Shown here piece by piece: positions 19,101 to 27,110 of a stretch of DNA of 64,000 nt; the stretch's first letter is position 1; each line of letters starts with the position of its first letter. Origin of the DNA: Miscanthus floridulus (taxonomy: Eukaryota > Streptophyta > Magnoliopsida > Poales > Poaceae); the NCBI RefSeq assembly GCF_019320115.1, contig NC_089581.1, forward strand, positions 93,060,802 through 93,124,801. Reading direction: 5' to 3'. The translations under genes were made by a program, and so were the position numbers. The notes below the pieces were generated by a model. That model did no database searches and was not told the DNA's origin. It saw nothing but the letters and a program-made list of their open reading frames with translations.

Positions 19101-21168
19101 AGATGTGAATTGAAACATTAGAAAATGATATTTTTTTAAGTTCTGAAATACAAGCATAGAGCTCAGGAAACCCTGTAAAATAGGGTGTGTGAAAGAGATA
19201 ATTAAATGAAGAAAAACCTGTGTCACATATAAAAACAGTAGAAGCCATTGCAGAATAATCTATTACTGACAGCTACATGGTTTGGAACACTTAAAATCAA
19301 AGTAAGACAGAGATTACCTATCAGAACTCTTGGCCTCTGAAGTGTCATTTTTCCAATCCGCCTTGTTGCTAACTTGTTCCTATAGGATGAGATCAAGCAC
19401 GTTAGTCCCAGACATGTAAAAATTCAAGTCTAATCCAATACTCCCAACAGATGTGTCCATACAATGACATAAATGCACAAGGTTTCTGCCCACAAGCCAC
19501 ATAATGTTCACCATGATATTGCCTTTTTGTACACAAAGTCCACAGGCTAGTATTTAAATAAAGGATACATATGTGTCACCTGATGTCATTTAGTTGAAGG
19601 TTCCCTTGCAAGCTACAAGATATGGTCACAATGTGATGAACGAACAAAACAAAAATATCACGACAGCGATACATGATATAAAACATGATCAACAATGTGA
19701 ACAGAAGGGGAAAGAGACAGTATAACAGTTAATTCTTCCAAAAGTAAAATAAAGATATGGCTGTCAGTGAGCTTAAGAAATATGGAAGGAAAAAGGGGAC
19801 TTTGCAACAAAAGCTTGATGTTTGTGTTCACCATTTTAGCAAGCATAGATGTTCTACTCAACAGCATCTTACAAGTTTCGCTAGTTCTAAGTTTGCACTT
19901 CATCACAAGCATGAATCAAGAAGAAATCCTCGCTAAGTAGAACTCCACACTTAATTGAATGAACTCAATACCAGAAATTTACCATTATTTCAGTAAGAAA
20001 TACTAAATCCATTCCAAATTATAATTCGTTTGACCTTTTTGACTCCAAGTATGACCACTCGTCTTATTAAAAAATTTGCGCAAAATATCACTTCTTTTGT
20101 TGTGGCTTGCTTTATTAATAAAAGTTCTTCAAAAATGCCTTAAATTTGACTATGTTTGCACAAATTTTTAAATAAGACGAGTGGTCAAACTTAAGGTCAA
20201 AAAAAGTCAAACGAATTATAATTTGGAATAGAGGGAGTAGCAAAAAATTTTGGCAGTTTTTTAATTTTTTTTTTCCAGAAGAATATCATCACTTTAGTTT
20301 AGTTAGGGGAATGCATTTATGAAACAGAGTAGAAGTTCATGATAAGTACAACAAACTACGCATCTAAATTCAGAAGATTAGAGCACTTTACCGGTGGTGG
20401 CAAGGAGACGCCGAACACGGCTCTCTGCTCGTCGCTGCTGGAGCCGCTGGACTCCGTCTCAATGTCGGTGTCGAAATCCTGCGCGGTGGAGCCTTCCGAC
20501 GCGGCCTTGGAGTCCTCCAAACCGGCCGTTCCCGTCGCCTCATCCAAGCCACCACTCACATCAACGGCAGCATTGGAACCCGCCTCCTGCTCCGGTGCCT
20601 CCTCGAGCGCGGCGGAAGTAGCACCGGTTTCCACGCCGGCGTCAGGTGGTGGAGGTGTCGGCCAGGCCTCGGCTGCGGTATTCGGGCTCGGCGCCTCAAC
20701 TCCAGCCGTGGCGCCCACTCGCACGCCGTCTACTCCATGTTCAGAGTCAGGCACTGGCTCCGTCTGGCTGCCGGGCACAGCGACCGAGGCATGGGCGACT
20801 CTAGAGTCAGGACCGGTCTCTGCGGTCACTCCTAAATCTCGGCTCGCCGGCTCCGGCTCCAGCACCTCGGACTTAGGATGTCCGAAGCGGAAGACGATGC
20901 TCCCGTCCGCCAGCTCTGCGCGCGGCGACAGCACACCCAAATCAGGGACCGAGACGAAGGGGAAGGGAGTGGAAAGCAAATAACACTTACCGGTAGTGGA
21001 GTGGAGTTCGGGGACCGCACGGCGCGGGGACGGAGCCGTCGTAGCCGTGGCGGTTGCGTGCGTGCGGCGGCGCGCGGGGAGTGGCAGAGCCGGCGGCGGC
21101 GGTGGCTTCGGGGAGAGCTTGCAGTTGCGAAGGTCCATCAGCCCCGCCGCCAGCGGCAACTCCGTCAT
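1170..21168 (-). CDS. PP2C-family Ser/Thr protein phosphatase (BIPP2C1-like), nine exons
   Basis: Exons on the minus strand: 20991-21168, 20392-20915, 19318-19379, 19029-19098, 18683-18770, 1849-2018, 1625-1768, 1410-1538, 1170-1328. All junctions are GT-AG and the phases fit, giving about 507 codons from ATG 21166-21168 to TGA 1170-1172. Residues 1-234 are Pro/Ala/Ser/Glu-rich and probably disordered; the first 50 look like a plastid transit peptide. The catalytic domain fills the rest: GGEDAYF (about 282-288), GVADGVGQW (296-304), NIGDSGFLV (370-378), ATDGLFDNV (427-435) and GKLDDIVVV (493-501), covering the acidic metal ligands of PP2C enzymes. The family removes phosphate from Ser/Thr in an Mg/Mn-dependent way; the substrate here is unknown. 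Resemblance is to rice BIPP2C1-type proteins. Odd points are a roughly 16.7-kb fifth intron full of retrotransposons and a possible 75-nt in-frame intron after exon 1. Confidence 0.88.
2376..3314 (+). pseudogene. gag of Tat-type copy 1 (5'-truncated, frameshifted)
   Basis: The capsid-like part (about 2376-2734) has the motif [20 protein letters not shown]. After 2734 the frame shifts because 41 bp present in the inverted copy near 11240-11300 are absent here. The rest reads in the frame that continues through pol. It is Arg/Asp/Asn-rich, and a knuckle-like CQLH...HTMKNC segment sits near 3087-3130. Stops in this frame are TAG at 2916, where the inverted copy has CAG, and TGA at 3312. Gag packages the element RNA; this copy cannot make the full product. 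Confidence 0.8.
3315..4088 (+). pseudogene. Retropepsin-like aspartic protease region of Tat-type copy 1
   Basis: The frame stays open from 3315 to a TAG at 4086-4088. The catalytic segment reads [13 protein letters not shown] near 3509-3547, where Asp-Gly-Gly takes the place of the usual Asp-Ser/Thr-Gly. [12 protein letters not shown], the second conserved block of this protease class, lies near 3739-3774. In active elements this enzyme cleaves the gag-pol polyprotein. The terminal TAG falls exactly between protease and RT, and the diverged copy 2 has a stop at the same place (54422-54424). Confidence 0.8.
4089..5396 (+). pseudogene. Reverse transcriptase with first RNase H, Tat-type copy 1
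   Basis: RT blocks run in order: the [20 protein letters not shown] block near 4393-4452, the [19 protein letters not shown] block near 4549-4605, and the catalytic YVDD at 4674-4685. The RT-linked RNase H remnant follows, with VYFISEV-like and [13 protein letters not shown] sequence up to about 5396. The frame is broken only by TAG 5193-5195 and TGA 5394-5396; related copy 2 has CAG and TGG there. The enzyme would copy element RNA into cDNA. The catalytic residues are intact, so the stops are the main damage. Confidence 0.88.
5397..5906 (+). pseudogene. Second (archaeal-type) RNase H, Tat-type copy 1
   Basis: Visible blocks are [16 protein letters not shown] (about 5532-5579; the usual DG is DS), [13 protein letters not shown] (5643-5681), [12 protein letters not shown] (5718-5753) and [10 protein letters not shown] near the end. 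They carry the acidic residues expected for this enzyme. An extra RNase H of this kind downstream of the RT-linked one marks the Tat lineage. A TGA at 5904-5906 ends the open stretch, where homologous elements continue into the integrase linker. Confidence 0.82.
5907..7301 (+). pseudogene. Integrase of Tat-type copy 1
   Basis: The zinc-binding segment has paired His residues near 6255-6280 and CEGC at about 6372-6383. The catalytic core shows Asp in GLDMIGP (about 6459-6479), Asp in IITDLGTQF (6634-6660) and Glu in NGQVERANG (6738-6764), the D,D,E triad. The C-terminal part runs from 6855 to a natural stop at 7299-7301 and ends in [10 protein letters not shown], typical of the family. Internal stops are TAG 6381, TAG 6423 and TGA 6852. 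Integrase inserts element cDNA into host DNA. Confidence 0.85.
7302..7820 (+). other. Spacer after pol with AATAAA
   Basis: No coding sequence is seen. AATAAA occurs at 7343-7348, about 45 bp after the pol stop, and copy 2 has AATAAA at the same relative position near 57653. It could be a polyadenylation signal for a pol transcript ending before the antisense ORF. Confidence 0.45.
7877..9798 (-). pseudogene. Antisense extra ORF of the Tat element (gypsy-type transposon domain plus coiled coil)
   Basis: The start codon at 9796-9798 opens [19 protein letters not shown] globular part follows with [20 protein letters not shown] and [19 protein letters not shown], resembling the plant domain called putative gypsy type transposon. 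A net one-base shift near 9325-9332 moves the frame. The downstream part is Glu/Arg-rich and probably coiled coil, with introns suggested by GTAAGTG near 8556-8562, GTAAGT near 8770-8775 and GTATGT near 9040-9046, paired with upstream-type AG sites. The C-terminal exon (7877-8470) ends at a stop at 7877. A related C-terminal fragment sits in copy 2 at 58085-58334. Antisense extra ORFs are known in Tat elements; their function is not settled. Confidence 0.7.
9799..10309 (+). other. Leader of the antisense ORF and 3' spacer of Tat-type copy 1
   Basis: No coding region is supported. The part next to the antisense start (9799-9920) is purine-rich on the plus strand and would be the 5' UTR of the antisense transcript. 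The remainder is unremarkable. Confidence 0.4.
10310..10494 (+). repeat. 28-bp tandem repeat, about 6.5 copies
   Basis: Units begin at 10310, 10338, 10366, 10394, 10423, 10451 and 10479 with consensus GACCACTGCCGTGCTCGGGG plus ACTGCCCA. The fourth unit has 29 bp and is the most diverged. The tract lies between the antisense ORF and the lost 3' LTR, a region often repeat-rich in Tat elements. There are no unique spacers, so it is not a CRISPR-like array. Confidence 0.85.
10495..10834 (+). other. Non-coding 3' region of Tat-type copy 1, to the inversion junction
   Basis: No gene is seen. Short inverted motifs occur, such as TGCACCTGCCGGTGCA near 10614-10629 and CTTCACCTTACGGTGAA near 10744-10760, and may form hairpins in RNA. 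The stretch ends near 10834, where sequence homologous to inverted gag begins. Confidence 0.4.
10835..12770 (-). pseudogene. Inverted gag fragment of the same Tat family
   Basis: On the minus strand the N-terminal frame 12547-11990 starts [20 protein letters not shown] and holds [18 protein letters not shown], a gag N-terminal region also seen in copy 2 near 32440-32680. A stop at 11990 interrupts it. The capsid and Arg-rich parts follow to 10926, and homology continues to about 10835. Relative to plus-strand copy 1 it lacks 88 bp between two GGTCA motifs (copy 1 positions 2413 and 2501), but keeps 41 bp that copy 1 lost. It covers gag up to the knuckle-like region and has no protease or LTR. 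Confidence 0.78.
12771..13260 (+). repeat. 5' LTR remnant with internal deletion
   Basis: From about 12815 it matches 16479-16846 closely. It then jumps at a TATA microhomology (about 13180) to the LTR end matching 17945-18026, so about 1.1 kb is missing. The LTR ends GTTACA at 13260. The left edge against inverted gag is uncertain by tens of bases. Confidence 0.72.
12998..13165 (+). pseudogene. LTR-encoded small ORF, 5' LTR copy (one stop)
   Basis: ATG at 12998-13000 opens a frame with [13 protein letters not shown] and [12 protein letters not shown], matching the intact frame at 16657-16899. TAG at 13079-13081 interrupts it. Compared with the other LTR there are two 3-nt indels, which keep the frame. 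Confidence 0.55.
13263..13274 (+). other. Degenerate primer binding site
   Basis: TGGCATTGGAGC lies two bases after the 5' LTR and matches 9 of 12 bases of TGGTATCAGAGC, the initiator tRNA-Met type site found intact at 46688. Position and similarity support a decayed PBS and set the element's orientation as plus. Confidence 0.55.
13275..14035 (+). other. Non-coding leader of the gag-only element
   Basis: No coding sequence is supported. Text such as gatacg(a)aagtatatgtatgg near 13660-13700 recurs in short degenerate form. The segment ends TTGCTACAG|ATG at 14036, which could be a splice acceptor just before the accessory ORF. Confidence 0.4.
14036..15053 (+). pseudogene. Accessory ORF upstream of gag: globular domain, coiled coil, acidic tail
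   Basis: ATG 14036 starts [20 protein letters not shown]. The first block has a pattern of Trp/Gly/Ala ([10 protein letters not shown] and [20 protein letters not shown], about 14219-14335), broken by TGA 14195 and further stops. In another frame, 14571-14849 is a Glu/Arg/Ala heptad-like helix ([20 protein letters not shown]), followed after a stop by a strongly acidic tail ([18 protein letters not shown]) ending at TAG 15051-15053. I do not recognise a named domain. It lies between leader and gag, so it is an extra retrotransposon gene and not a host gene. Confidence 0.55.
15054..15432 (+). other. Spacer between accessory ORF and gag
   Basis: AT-rich, with no gene. A pyrimidine-rich tract followed by TTCTGCAG lies immediately before the gag ATG at 15433, so gag may be expressed from a spliced RNA. 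Confidence 0.4.
15433..16314 (+). CDS. gag of the Tekay/Del-like element (open, C-terminally truncated)
   Basis: ATG 15433-15435 opens 293 codons to TAG 16312-16314. An N-terminal Gly/Pro-rich part ([20 protein letters not shown]) precedes a retrotransposon gag domain with [34 protein letters not shown] and [16 protein letters not shown] (about residues 95-205). After the stop the frame continues toward a degenerate CCHC knuckle near 16403-16450 carrying further stops. Gag would assemble the particle. The first 293 codons are uninterrupted, unlike the rest of the element. The protein may be non-functional because the nucleic-acid-binding knuckle is lost. Confidence 0.75.
   Translation: MTRTRKGVGGDDAGGSGSLGNDNEDLPPPPHPTPTEMMAQLMETQRSMGEVLRGLTQNDGHGRGRNQHQGPEPNQFSTFKDFLYTKPPTFKEAEEPLQADEWLNTIEQNFHLLRLTEHLKAEYASHQLQGPAGIWCSHHRFTLPEDAQITWNQFKAAFRGHYILLGLMSMKHTEFMRLTQSTKSLTEYLHAFNNLSRYATEFVDTDANKITNFKRELSPKLMKTLANSKCVTFNEFVSDALTQENQNIYSASKNRKRAYEAGASQSKAPIAARFQFRPPALKYRPPQKKVQTS
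16657..16899 (+). CDS. LTR-encoded small ORF (80 codons)
   Basis: The peptide begins [20 protein letters not shown], has a Gln/Glu-rich middle, then [20 protein letters not shown] and a C-terminal [12 protein letters not shown]. An 84-codon frame in the LTR at 34128-34382 (minus strand) aligns without gaps from GxPKGVT to the stop and shares [13 protein letters not shown] and LMH. The 5' LTR of this same element has the frame with balanced 3-nt indels and one stop. I know no named domain for it. It may be a real LTR-encoded peptide or an exon-like leader sequence. Confidence 0.45.
   Translation: MYMHVIGFPKGVTFIEFEPEHQEKQQATQEQEVQAEGVNLEDLPECPDHQPSSFLKGKPRSTIILLCFYKYHLRPLCLMH
17545..17598 (+). 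other. Splice-like segment with conserved hairpin in the LTR
   Basis: GTAAGT at 17545-17550 and TTGTTGCAG ending at 17598 bound 54 nt containing TGAGTAC (17556-17562), a 6-nt loop and GTACTCA (17569-17575). The same arrangement recurs in other LTRs at 33128-33182 and 36709-36762 (minus strand); at 59465-59520 the hairpin is kept but the acceptor is not. It may be a short LTR intron or a structured RNA. Confidence 0.5.
18320..18397 (+). mobile_element. 3' end of an Au-type SINE
   Basis: The segment ends with ACTTGCTTGGGACTGACAGG followed by CTATG and TTGTTGTTGTTG, matching the known 3' end of Au-family SINEs of grasses. The RNA polymerase III promoter half is not recognisable, so this is a 5'-truncated copy. 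It lies in the original intron DNA next to PP2C exon 5. Confidence 0.65.
20003..20237. mobile_element. Stowaway-like MITE in PP2C intron 2
   Basis: Terminal inverted repeats of about 35 bp both contain ATTCCAAATTATAATTCGTT near the ends, and the element is flanked by TA at 20001-20002 and 20238-20239. Length is 235 bp with an AT-rich centre. TA duplication and the CTCCCTC-type end on the right fit Tc1/mariner-derived Stowaway elements. Confidence 0.8.
20916..20990 (-). other. 75-nt in-frame intron (exitron-like) in the PP2C N-terminal region
   Basis: The donor GTAAGTG begins at 20990 and the acceptor GCGCAG ends at 20916. The segment is 75 nt, divisible by three, and has no stop in the gene frame, so both spliced and retained forms stay open. 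Retention would add 25 residues to the disordered N-terminal region. I call it spliced because both sites are strong and the joined frame continues cleanly. Confidence 0.6.
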
Positions 21169-21623
21169 GGTTTGCCTCCGTCTCTGTGTGTGTGAGAGAG
21201 AGAAAGAGTGAGAAGAGAGAGATTTGAATGTTGTGACTGCGGAGCTTCAGCCTCAGCTGTGGAATCGAATGGAGATCAGTTGGGCGGGGCACTCGAGAGT
21301 TCTTGACTGGACGGTGCGGGTCGCTGGCCCACGTGCCGTGAGGAGTTATGGCAAGCCCCACGGTTTCGATTGGGGTGGTTAACGGTGCAATGAAAGGTAA
21401 TTTTCCAACCTGATTGGGGCTGAAAATGATACTGATTAAGGGTTAATTTTGACCGTAACATTATAAAGAAGAAAATTTTGCGGCAGGACACAGTTCGAAA
21501 GTGTAATATGTTGGTGGGCACCCCAAAACGAAATATATATATAGTACCATTACAAAACTGTATCCATTTGCCCAAACACACCGTCAACCTCCGGCTCTTC
21601 ACTGATATTTGTCATAACACATC
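21169..21623 (-). promoter_or_regulatory. 5' UTR and proximal promoter of the PP2C gene
   Basis: Read on the minus strand, the sequence just upstream of the start codon is CT-rich (about 21185-21225), typical of a grass 5' UTR. Two TATA-like sites are present: TTTATAATG near 21462-21470 and an alternating TATATATA run near 21533-21545. I cannot choose between them. The region is cut off at 21,624 by a solo LTR, so any more distant promoter has been displaced by almost 3.9 kb. Confidence 0.45.
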
Positions 21624-24600
21624 TGTCACGCCTGGTTTTCTAAAGAAGATTAAGCATTCGTCATATGTGTGCCCAGAAAGTTCACACATACAACAACAGA
21701 ATAGAAATATCAAAACAATGTTGGTATAAAATGGAAAGCATATTTATATTAACATTTACAACTATCAGAGTATCGCGAAACGGTTGCTAAACTTCTCCTC
21801 GAGGCTGCATTCTTCTCAGGGACGGCTGACCAGTACACCAAGTACTTCTGACAGACCCTAGAGAACTCCTCCGCATCTTTGTCCTTGTGAGCAGCACATT
21901 ACTACACACGGGGGGTGTGGGGGGAATAGCAAGCGTGAGTCCATGCCGAACTCAACAAGTACAGGCAGAAAGTATATGACATGCAAGGTATAACCAAAGG
22001 AAATGCTGACACTGTTTAACCATAGTTAAGCATTTTAGTTGATAAACTTTTATTTAAGCAACCTGTTTACTAATGTGAGTGAAATATCCCAATCCTTTAA
22101 TTAATAGAGTGAGGTTAACAATATTATTAATCATCAGCATTACCGAGGTAGCAACCTCAAAAGTGTCCCGGGGTAGCAACCCCAGTTAAGAACACGGGAC
22201 AACAATCCTACCGAAGCACGAGATAGCCACCTCAAACCAAGTATCCATCTCCATAGTTCAAGTGAGTCCAATTCTAATCATGCGAGGATTTGGGCCGCTC
22301 GTGTCCGTGAGCACGGCTGATATATCAGTTTTAACTCTGCAGATGTGTACACTTTCACTTGAAGTCGTAATTCCCATTTGCTCGGGGCGGTCCATTCCCC
22401 AAAACACTACCAATGTGAGCAGGCAGGGTTTCACTACAAGACTGTTCACAGGTTCCAACTAATAGAATGCAACCCGTAAGGTTTTGCCTAAGCGCACGAT
22501 AGCCGTCCCCATAGCCATGGGACTCGGACAACCGCCACTTGATACATACTGTACTTAGGTTACTCCCTTACGCCAACCTGGTAAGCCGCACTCTACTAGT
22601 AGAGGTCCTGATACTATGTCAAGCTAGAGCCATATAGCTTGAAGTTGTACGATAAGTCCTAGATGTCCACTCCACGAACAGGTCCTCAGGGAGGGCGGAC
22701 ACGGGTACCCTCGGGAACCGGGCCAACCTCCAATACCCATTCCCCCTTTCATCACCTCAACCACGATGCTATAAGCATCATTACTTCTCCATCATCATAG
22801 TAGCCATTAATCATCTTTAAAGTAGTCATTAGTCATCATTACTTTCATTAACATGTAATAATTGTGGGTGGAGCAGCTAAGCATAACTACACTACCCGAA
22901 TATTGAACCCTAGGTAATACAAGGAGGGTAATAGAAAGACTAGTCATGTCCTTAGGGTTTGCATAATTTAGACACATGCATGAAAAGTAAATGTAATTAA
23001 AGTTCATGGTACAATATGATCAAAGGGAGCCCGCACTTGGCTTTTTCCCAAAGTTAAGCTACTCAGAAGTCTTTGGCCTCTATCTTTCTGGTCTCTAGCT
23101 TCTGCTTCACTGTCGGTACTTAGCTCCTTGTCTTCAGCACTAACGAACCATGCTTCCTCTACTTGCAGCAATCAAGCAACACAAACAAACAAGACACAAC
23201 TAAGAACAAATCACTCACAAGAAACGCTTGAAGAGAGCACACTAAACGACATGGCTCGGTGCTACGGTCGCGAGAGCGTAAGAACGACCGAGAACGGAGC
23301 TATCGTTAAAGAGGACACGTCTATCGAGATGCTTGCGACCAAATGGAGAAGATAGGCTATAAGCTTGATGCATTTTATTTATCAAATTAAAGTGATGGAC
23401 ATTTTGGAGAAATATCCTAAAGTTGAATTAGCCAAATTGAATTATTAAAGCCAAAGTATAACCTTAGTCTTATTTTATTTATAAATACATATTTCATAGT
23501 ATTTAAGTCATTTAAATATTTATAATTTAGAAGACTTAGAATCATGTGACAATGACTATACGAAAGCATTTATGATTCAAGGTTCAACTAAGCAGATTAT
23601 ATTAAAAAGGTACTATTGTGGATATTAATTATATTAACATTTACTCGTGAAAGACCGAAGCTATAAACCTAAATTGCTTTTTATGAACTGAAAAGGCATT
23701 TATTAACATTAATCAAATTCATATTTATGTCTGAATTTAAAAGCATAGAACATGGTAAGCATCGTTGCTAACACGTAGCTTACGTTACGGACCTAACGCA
23801 ACAAGAACGGGTTTAAACAGAGCTAAGACACGCAAGTTATGGCTAAAACTAGGTCTAGTGGCAAAACTGTGATTTACTAGAACTATTTTTGTATTTTAAA
23901 TAAAATAAAAAACAACATTTTGTAAGGGCTTGGACCCCGGGTATAAAAACTAGGGAACTCGAGGGCTAAACTGCTAAAAGCTCGGCTTGACTTTGAACTG
24001 TGTTGGATTAAGGGTTAATTATCGAAAACTGCACGGGCTCTTTTGCAAAATGGCTAGAGCTGACCGGTGTTGACCGCGTTGATGCTAGCGTGGCTCCTGC
24101 GTGGCACTAACGGGGCGCTAACATGTCCGCTGACCTAGGGTTGACCGGGTCAGGGGTGGATTTGAGCCGCCGGATCCAGATCGGAAGGCTGGGAGGGGCT
24201 CGGCCGGGCTTTGACCGGCCAGCAGTGGTCAACGCGGGCACAGGCGCGGCGGTGCGCCCTGGGAGGCGGCGGCGGCTCACCGGAGTGCGGCGACGCTTGC
24301 GCTACGACGCACAACGGGCAAGGGCGAGTGCATGGGGTTGCAGAATCTCGCCTTCGCGCACTCAGGGACGGGGCTTACGACGGCGGATGGTAGCCGGAGG
24401 CGACGATGCACGCGGCGGGGCGGTTCGGCCTATGGCGGTGGGCGTCGGCGAGCTCATGCACGCGGCACGAAGGGAGAGACAGAGTGAGACCGGGACCGTC
24501 GGGTCGCTCACCTAAGGGCGAAGCTCGTGGCGGGCTCTCGTCGGCGCGGACTCGTCGGAGTGGGAGATCGACGGCGGCGGTGGCAAAGGCGACACGCGGG

Positions 24601-25504
24601 CTAGGGTTTACGGGGTGGCGGCTGCCGCTTCTAGGGTTCAAAGGGGCGACGCGGTGGCCAGGCGTGGCCCTTTATAGGCGGCGGCCATCCTCGGGGAGCG
24701 CGCTCGTGAGGATCGAGTGACGACGGCGGCATCCGTGCGATGCGGAGGTTAAGGACGACGGGCTCCCTGCTGACGCGTGAGGCCATGCTATAGGCGGGGC
24801 CCAGCTGGCAGCGGCTGCGCGCGGGACGCGGGCGCTGATGCGGCTCGCGGCTGGTCTGGAAGTTGGCCCAAGAGGGAGGCGGGCACGCGCGGCTTGGCGA
24901 GCAGGTTGGGGAGGCTATGCCGCTGGCGGGCTGGGCTAGCAGTGCGCGGGTGGAGGGGAAAGGCCAGCCGCAGGCTGGAGGAGGCCGGGGTGCCGGGCTT
25001 TGGGAGCTGGGCTGCGTGGGCCAAAGCAAGAAAGAGAGAAAGGGAAAAGAAAAAGGGTTTTCTTTTAATAGAAATGATTCAAACCATTTTTTTCTAAAAG
25101 ATTTTGAAACCAAATTTTGATTAATAAAATTGATCTTGTTTTAGGCTATTTTAGAAAGCTAAACATATTTTCTTTTAAACACATTTTTAAATATTTTTTC
25201 TAACACAAATTTTGAACTAATTTTGAAATTCACCTTTTGAAGCTTTATTTTTTTAAAAAAAACCGAAAAGACCTAATCATGACTCACTCGAATTTTAGAA
25301 ATTCATTTTTCTCACACAACCAAGGCAAAGCAAAGGCAAAAAACTAACACATCACATTAATTTTATAAATCCACATTTTTTATTTTGTATTGACAAATAA
25401 TTAAATAAACCTTAGATAATTTTTAGAAAAAAAATATATTAAATTCTTTATTTTATTTAGTGTTTTCTAATAACCATCCAAAATAAGAATTTTGAGGTGT
25501 TACA
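21624..25504 (-). mobile_element. Solo LTR, 3.9 kb (long-LTR gypsy type)
   Basis: Ends are TGTCACGCCTGG at 21624 and GAGGTGTTACA at 25504. Flanks are acatc (21619-21623) and acatg (25505-25509), a target duplication with one mismatch. No internal coding domains are present. By comparison with the element whose PBS fixes its direction (41481-52455, starting TATAACACC), the TGTAACACC end is the 5' end, so this LTR points left. A GC-rich block (24050-25030) gives several long but meaningless open frames. It sits directly upstream of the PP2C promoter. Confidence 0.72.
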
Positions 25505-26211
25505 ACATGGTCGCCGCCGATCCATCACTGACCACCTGCGCGCCTAGTCGAGCATTGGGGCCACGCGCCCCCACGGCCGGCAGCCCAGCGGCACCGGTCC
25601 CTGCGACCCGGCCCCGGCGGCACTGGCCCCAGCGCTGTGGCCCCTGCGCCCTGGCCCCGGCGGACGCGGCTTCTCCTGTAGGGCGACCGAGCTCCGTCTT
25701 CTCCTGGAAGGCGAGCGCGACTCCTGTTGCGATCGAGATCCGTCTTCTCTTCTCGGTGTGGTACCCTGCATTGTTGGGTGAGGCAGCGCCGTTGAAGCTG
25801 AGGATGTAGTCGAGGCCGTCAGGGGCCGGAGGGGGTGAAGCGCGACCTGGAGAGATGGTTTTGGCAAAAGCAGGAGGCCACCGTGCCGCACGGCCGCGTC
25901 ATGCGGGAGGGCGTCTAGTTCTACTGCAATGTGGAACACAAGCACCGGCGACGGAGGGTCACGAGCACAGGCAGCGGCAATGGCAACATCTAGAGGTTGA
26001 AGACAAGGACAAAAGAGTTATTTCATCCCTCTTCTCTCTCTCCAAAACTAGGAAATGCCAACTACAATTTAACATCAATGGCATATATGAGAATCATGTT
26101 TTTTAGTGGTAGATAAAAGAATTAGGTTTATGCCAAATAGTACGTAAGAAATCTTTTCAAAAATCTATCAGTTCTATTCTTTACTTGAATTCGCTGACTA
26201 GTTGGTTGCAG
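25505..26211. other. GC-rich gene-like block without a recognisable product
   Basis: 25505-25990 is very GC-rich on both strands, with open frames of low complexity (Pro/Ala/Arg), and then becomes AT-rich. Nothing matches a family I know. It could be a broken 5' exon region or captured gene fragment. Confidence 0.35.
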
Positions 26212-26292
26212 GATACACCTGGTATGCATGAGTTCTCCATTGTTCGGGGTTCATCTAAAGCCGGAAACCTACGTGTTTTTTCTAATGAAAAG
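26212..26292 (+). other. Orphan exon, 81 nt
   Basis: GGTTGCAG ends at 26211 and GTAACA starts at 26293. Between them are 27 in-frame codons without a stop, reading TPGMHEFSIVRGSSKAGNLR in its middle. The protein-like composition and clean splice sites on both sides suggest a real exon of a host gene. I cannot name the gene, and I see no convincing neighbouring exons. It is probably a fragment carried by a transposon. Confidence 0.5.
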
Positions 26293-26510
26293 GTAACAAG
26301 ATTATCGTCTCAGAAGTGATTATATTAGATAAGTTAGTCTACAGATAGTTTGTAGAATCGCAGTCTGAAAATACGACCCAATTCTTGTCAACATTGATGA
26401 ACAAAATGAAGGCGTGCCAAGTGGCTGAAAGATACCTCAGCGATAGCAACGGATTCAATCAGTAACGGAGATAATACTATTAGAGCAAAACCGTCAGAGT
26501 CGATAACAAT

Positions 26511-26649
26511 CAGCCTGTTCGGTTGGCTGGTTCGTTTCGTTGCTGGTTCGTGAAGAAGTACTGCTGGCTAGTTTGTGTGAGAGAAAAATACTGTTCCGGC
26601 TGAAAATTTACGATCATTTACGACAAGCCACAGCCAAACGAACAGGCTG
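26511..26649. mobile_element. MITE with CAGCCTGTTCG ends
   Basis: Left end CAGCCTGTTCGGTTGGCTG and the reverse complement of the right end CAGCCTGTTCGTTTGGCTG differ at one base in 19. The element is 139 bp. Flanks share aat, possibly a 3-bp duplication, so I leave the superfamily open. Its interior GAGAGAAAAATACTGTTC matches a common grass MITE type. Confidence 0.75.
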
Positions 26650-26989
26650 AATGGAGTTTCGAAACTGCAGTATTGTTTTTCACTGGAATATCCTACTTTA
26701 TCGCACTGGTTCAATGTTACCATGCTACTCCGAAAAAGCAAAAATAGACTGATGTATTAATTCTAACATTTCCTGCTGGCTGCTACAACTACACTTTATA
26801 TATTGTTGTAAAAAAAACTACACTTTATATATTAGGCTTATGTGATACAGATAGAAGTCAAACAATAGTAATTGCAATTGGGGATCAATTTATTTTCAAG
26901 ATGAATAGGTCTTAATTGCCTGACTGTTTTATTTCTTATCAAACTCAAAACAATGTTCGGCTTACCCTTGCCCTGTTTGGCTTACCCCA

Positions 26990-27110
26990 TATTTAGCTTG
27001 TTCGGCTTTTTTTTTTCAGCCAGAACAATGTTTTACTCTCACAACAATTTAGTCAGAACAGTGTTTTTCAGTCAGTTTCAGCCAAGTTTCAGACCAGCGA
27101 ACGAGACCAA
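26990..27110. mobile_element. Fragment of a MITE related to 26511-26649
   Basis: Text such as TTGTTCGGCTT, CAGCCAGAACAATGTTTT and CAGAACAGTGTTTTTCAG resembles the interior and ends of the same class of MITE in degenerate form. No clear terminal inverted repeats or flanking duplication remain. Confidence 0.5.

Noticed and set aside
24123..25120. Several long open frames on both strands (for example 24123-24515, 24631-25113)
   Set aside because: They lie in the GC-rich part of a solo LTR, overlap on opposite strands, are low in complexity and match no family. High GC alone explains them.
26511..26649. MITE as part of a larger autonomous transposon
   Set aside because: The element is complete at 139 bp with matching ends and has no coding capacity.
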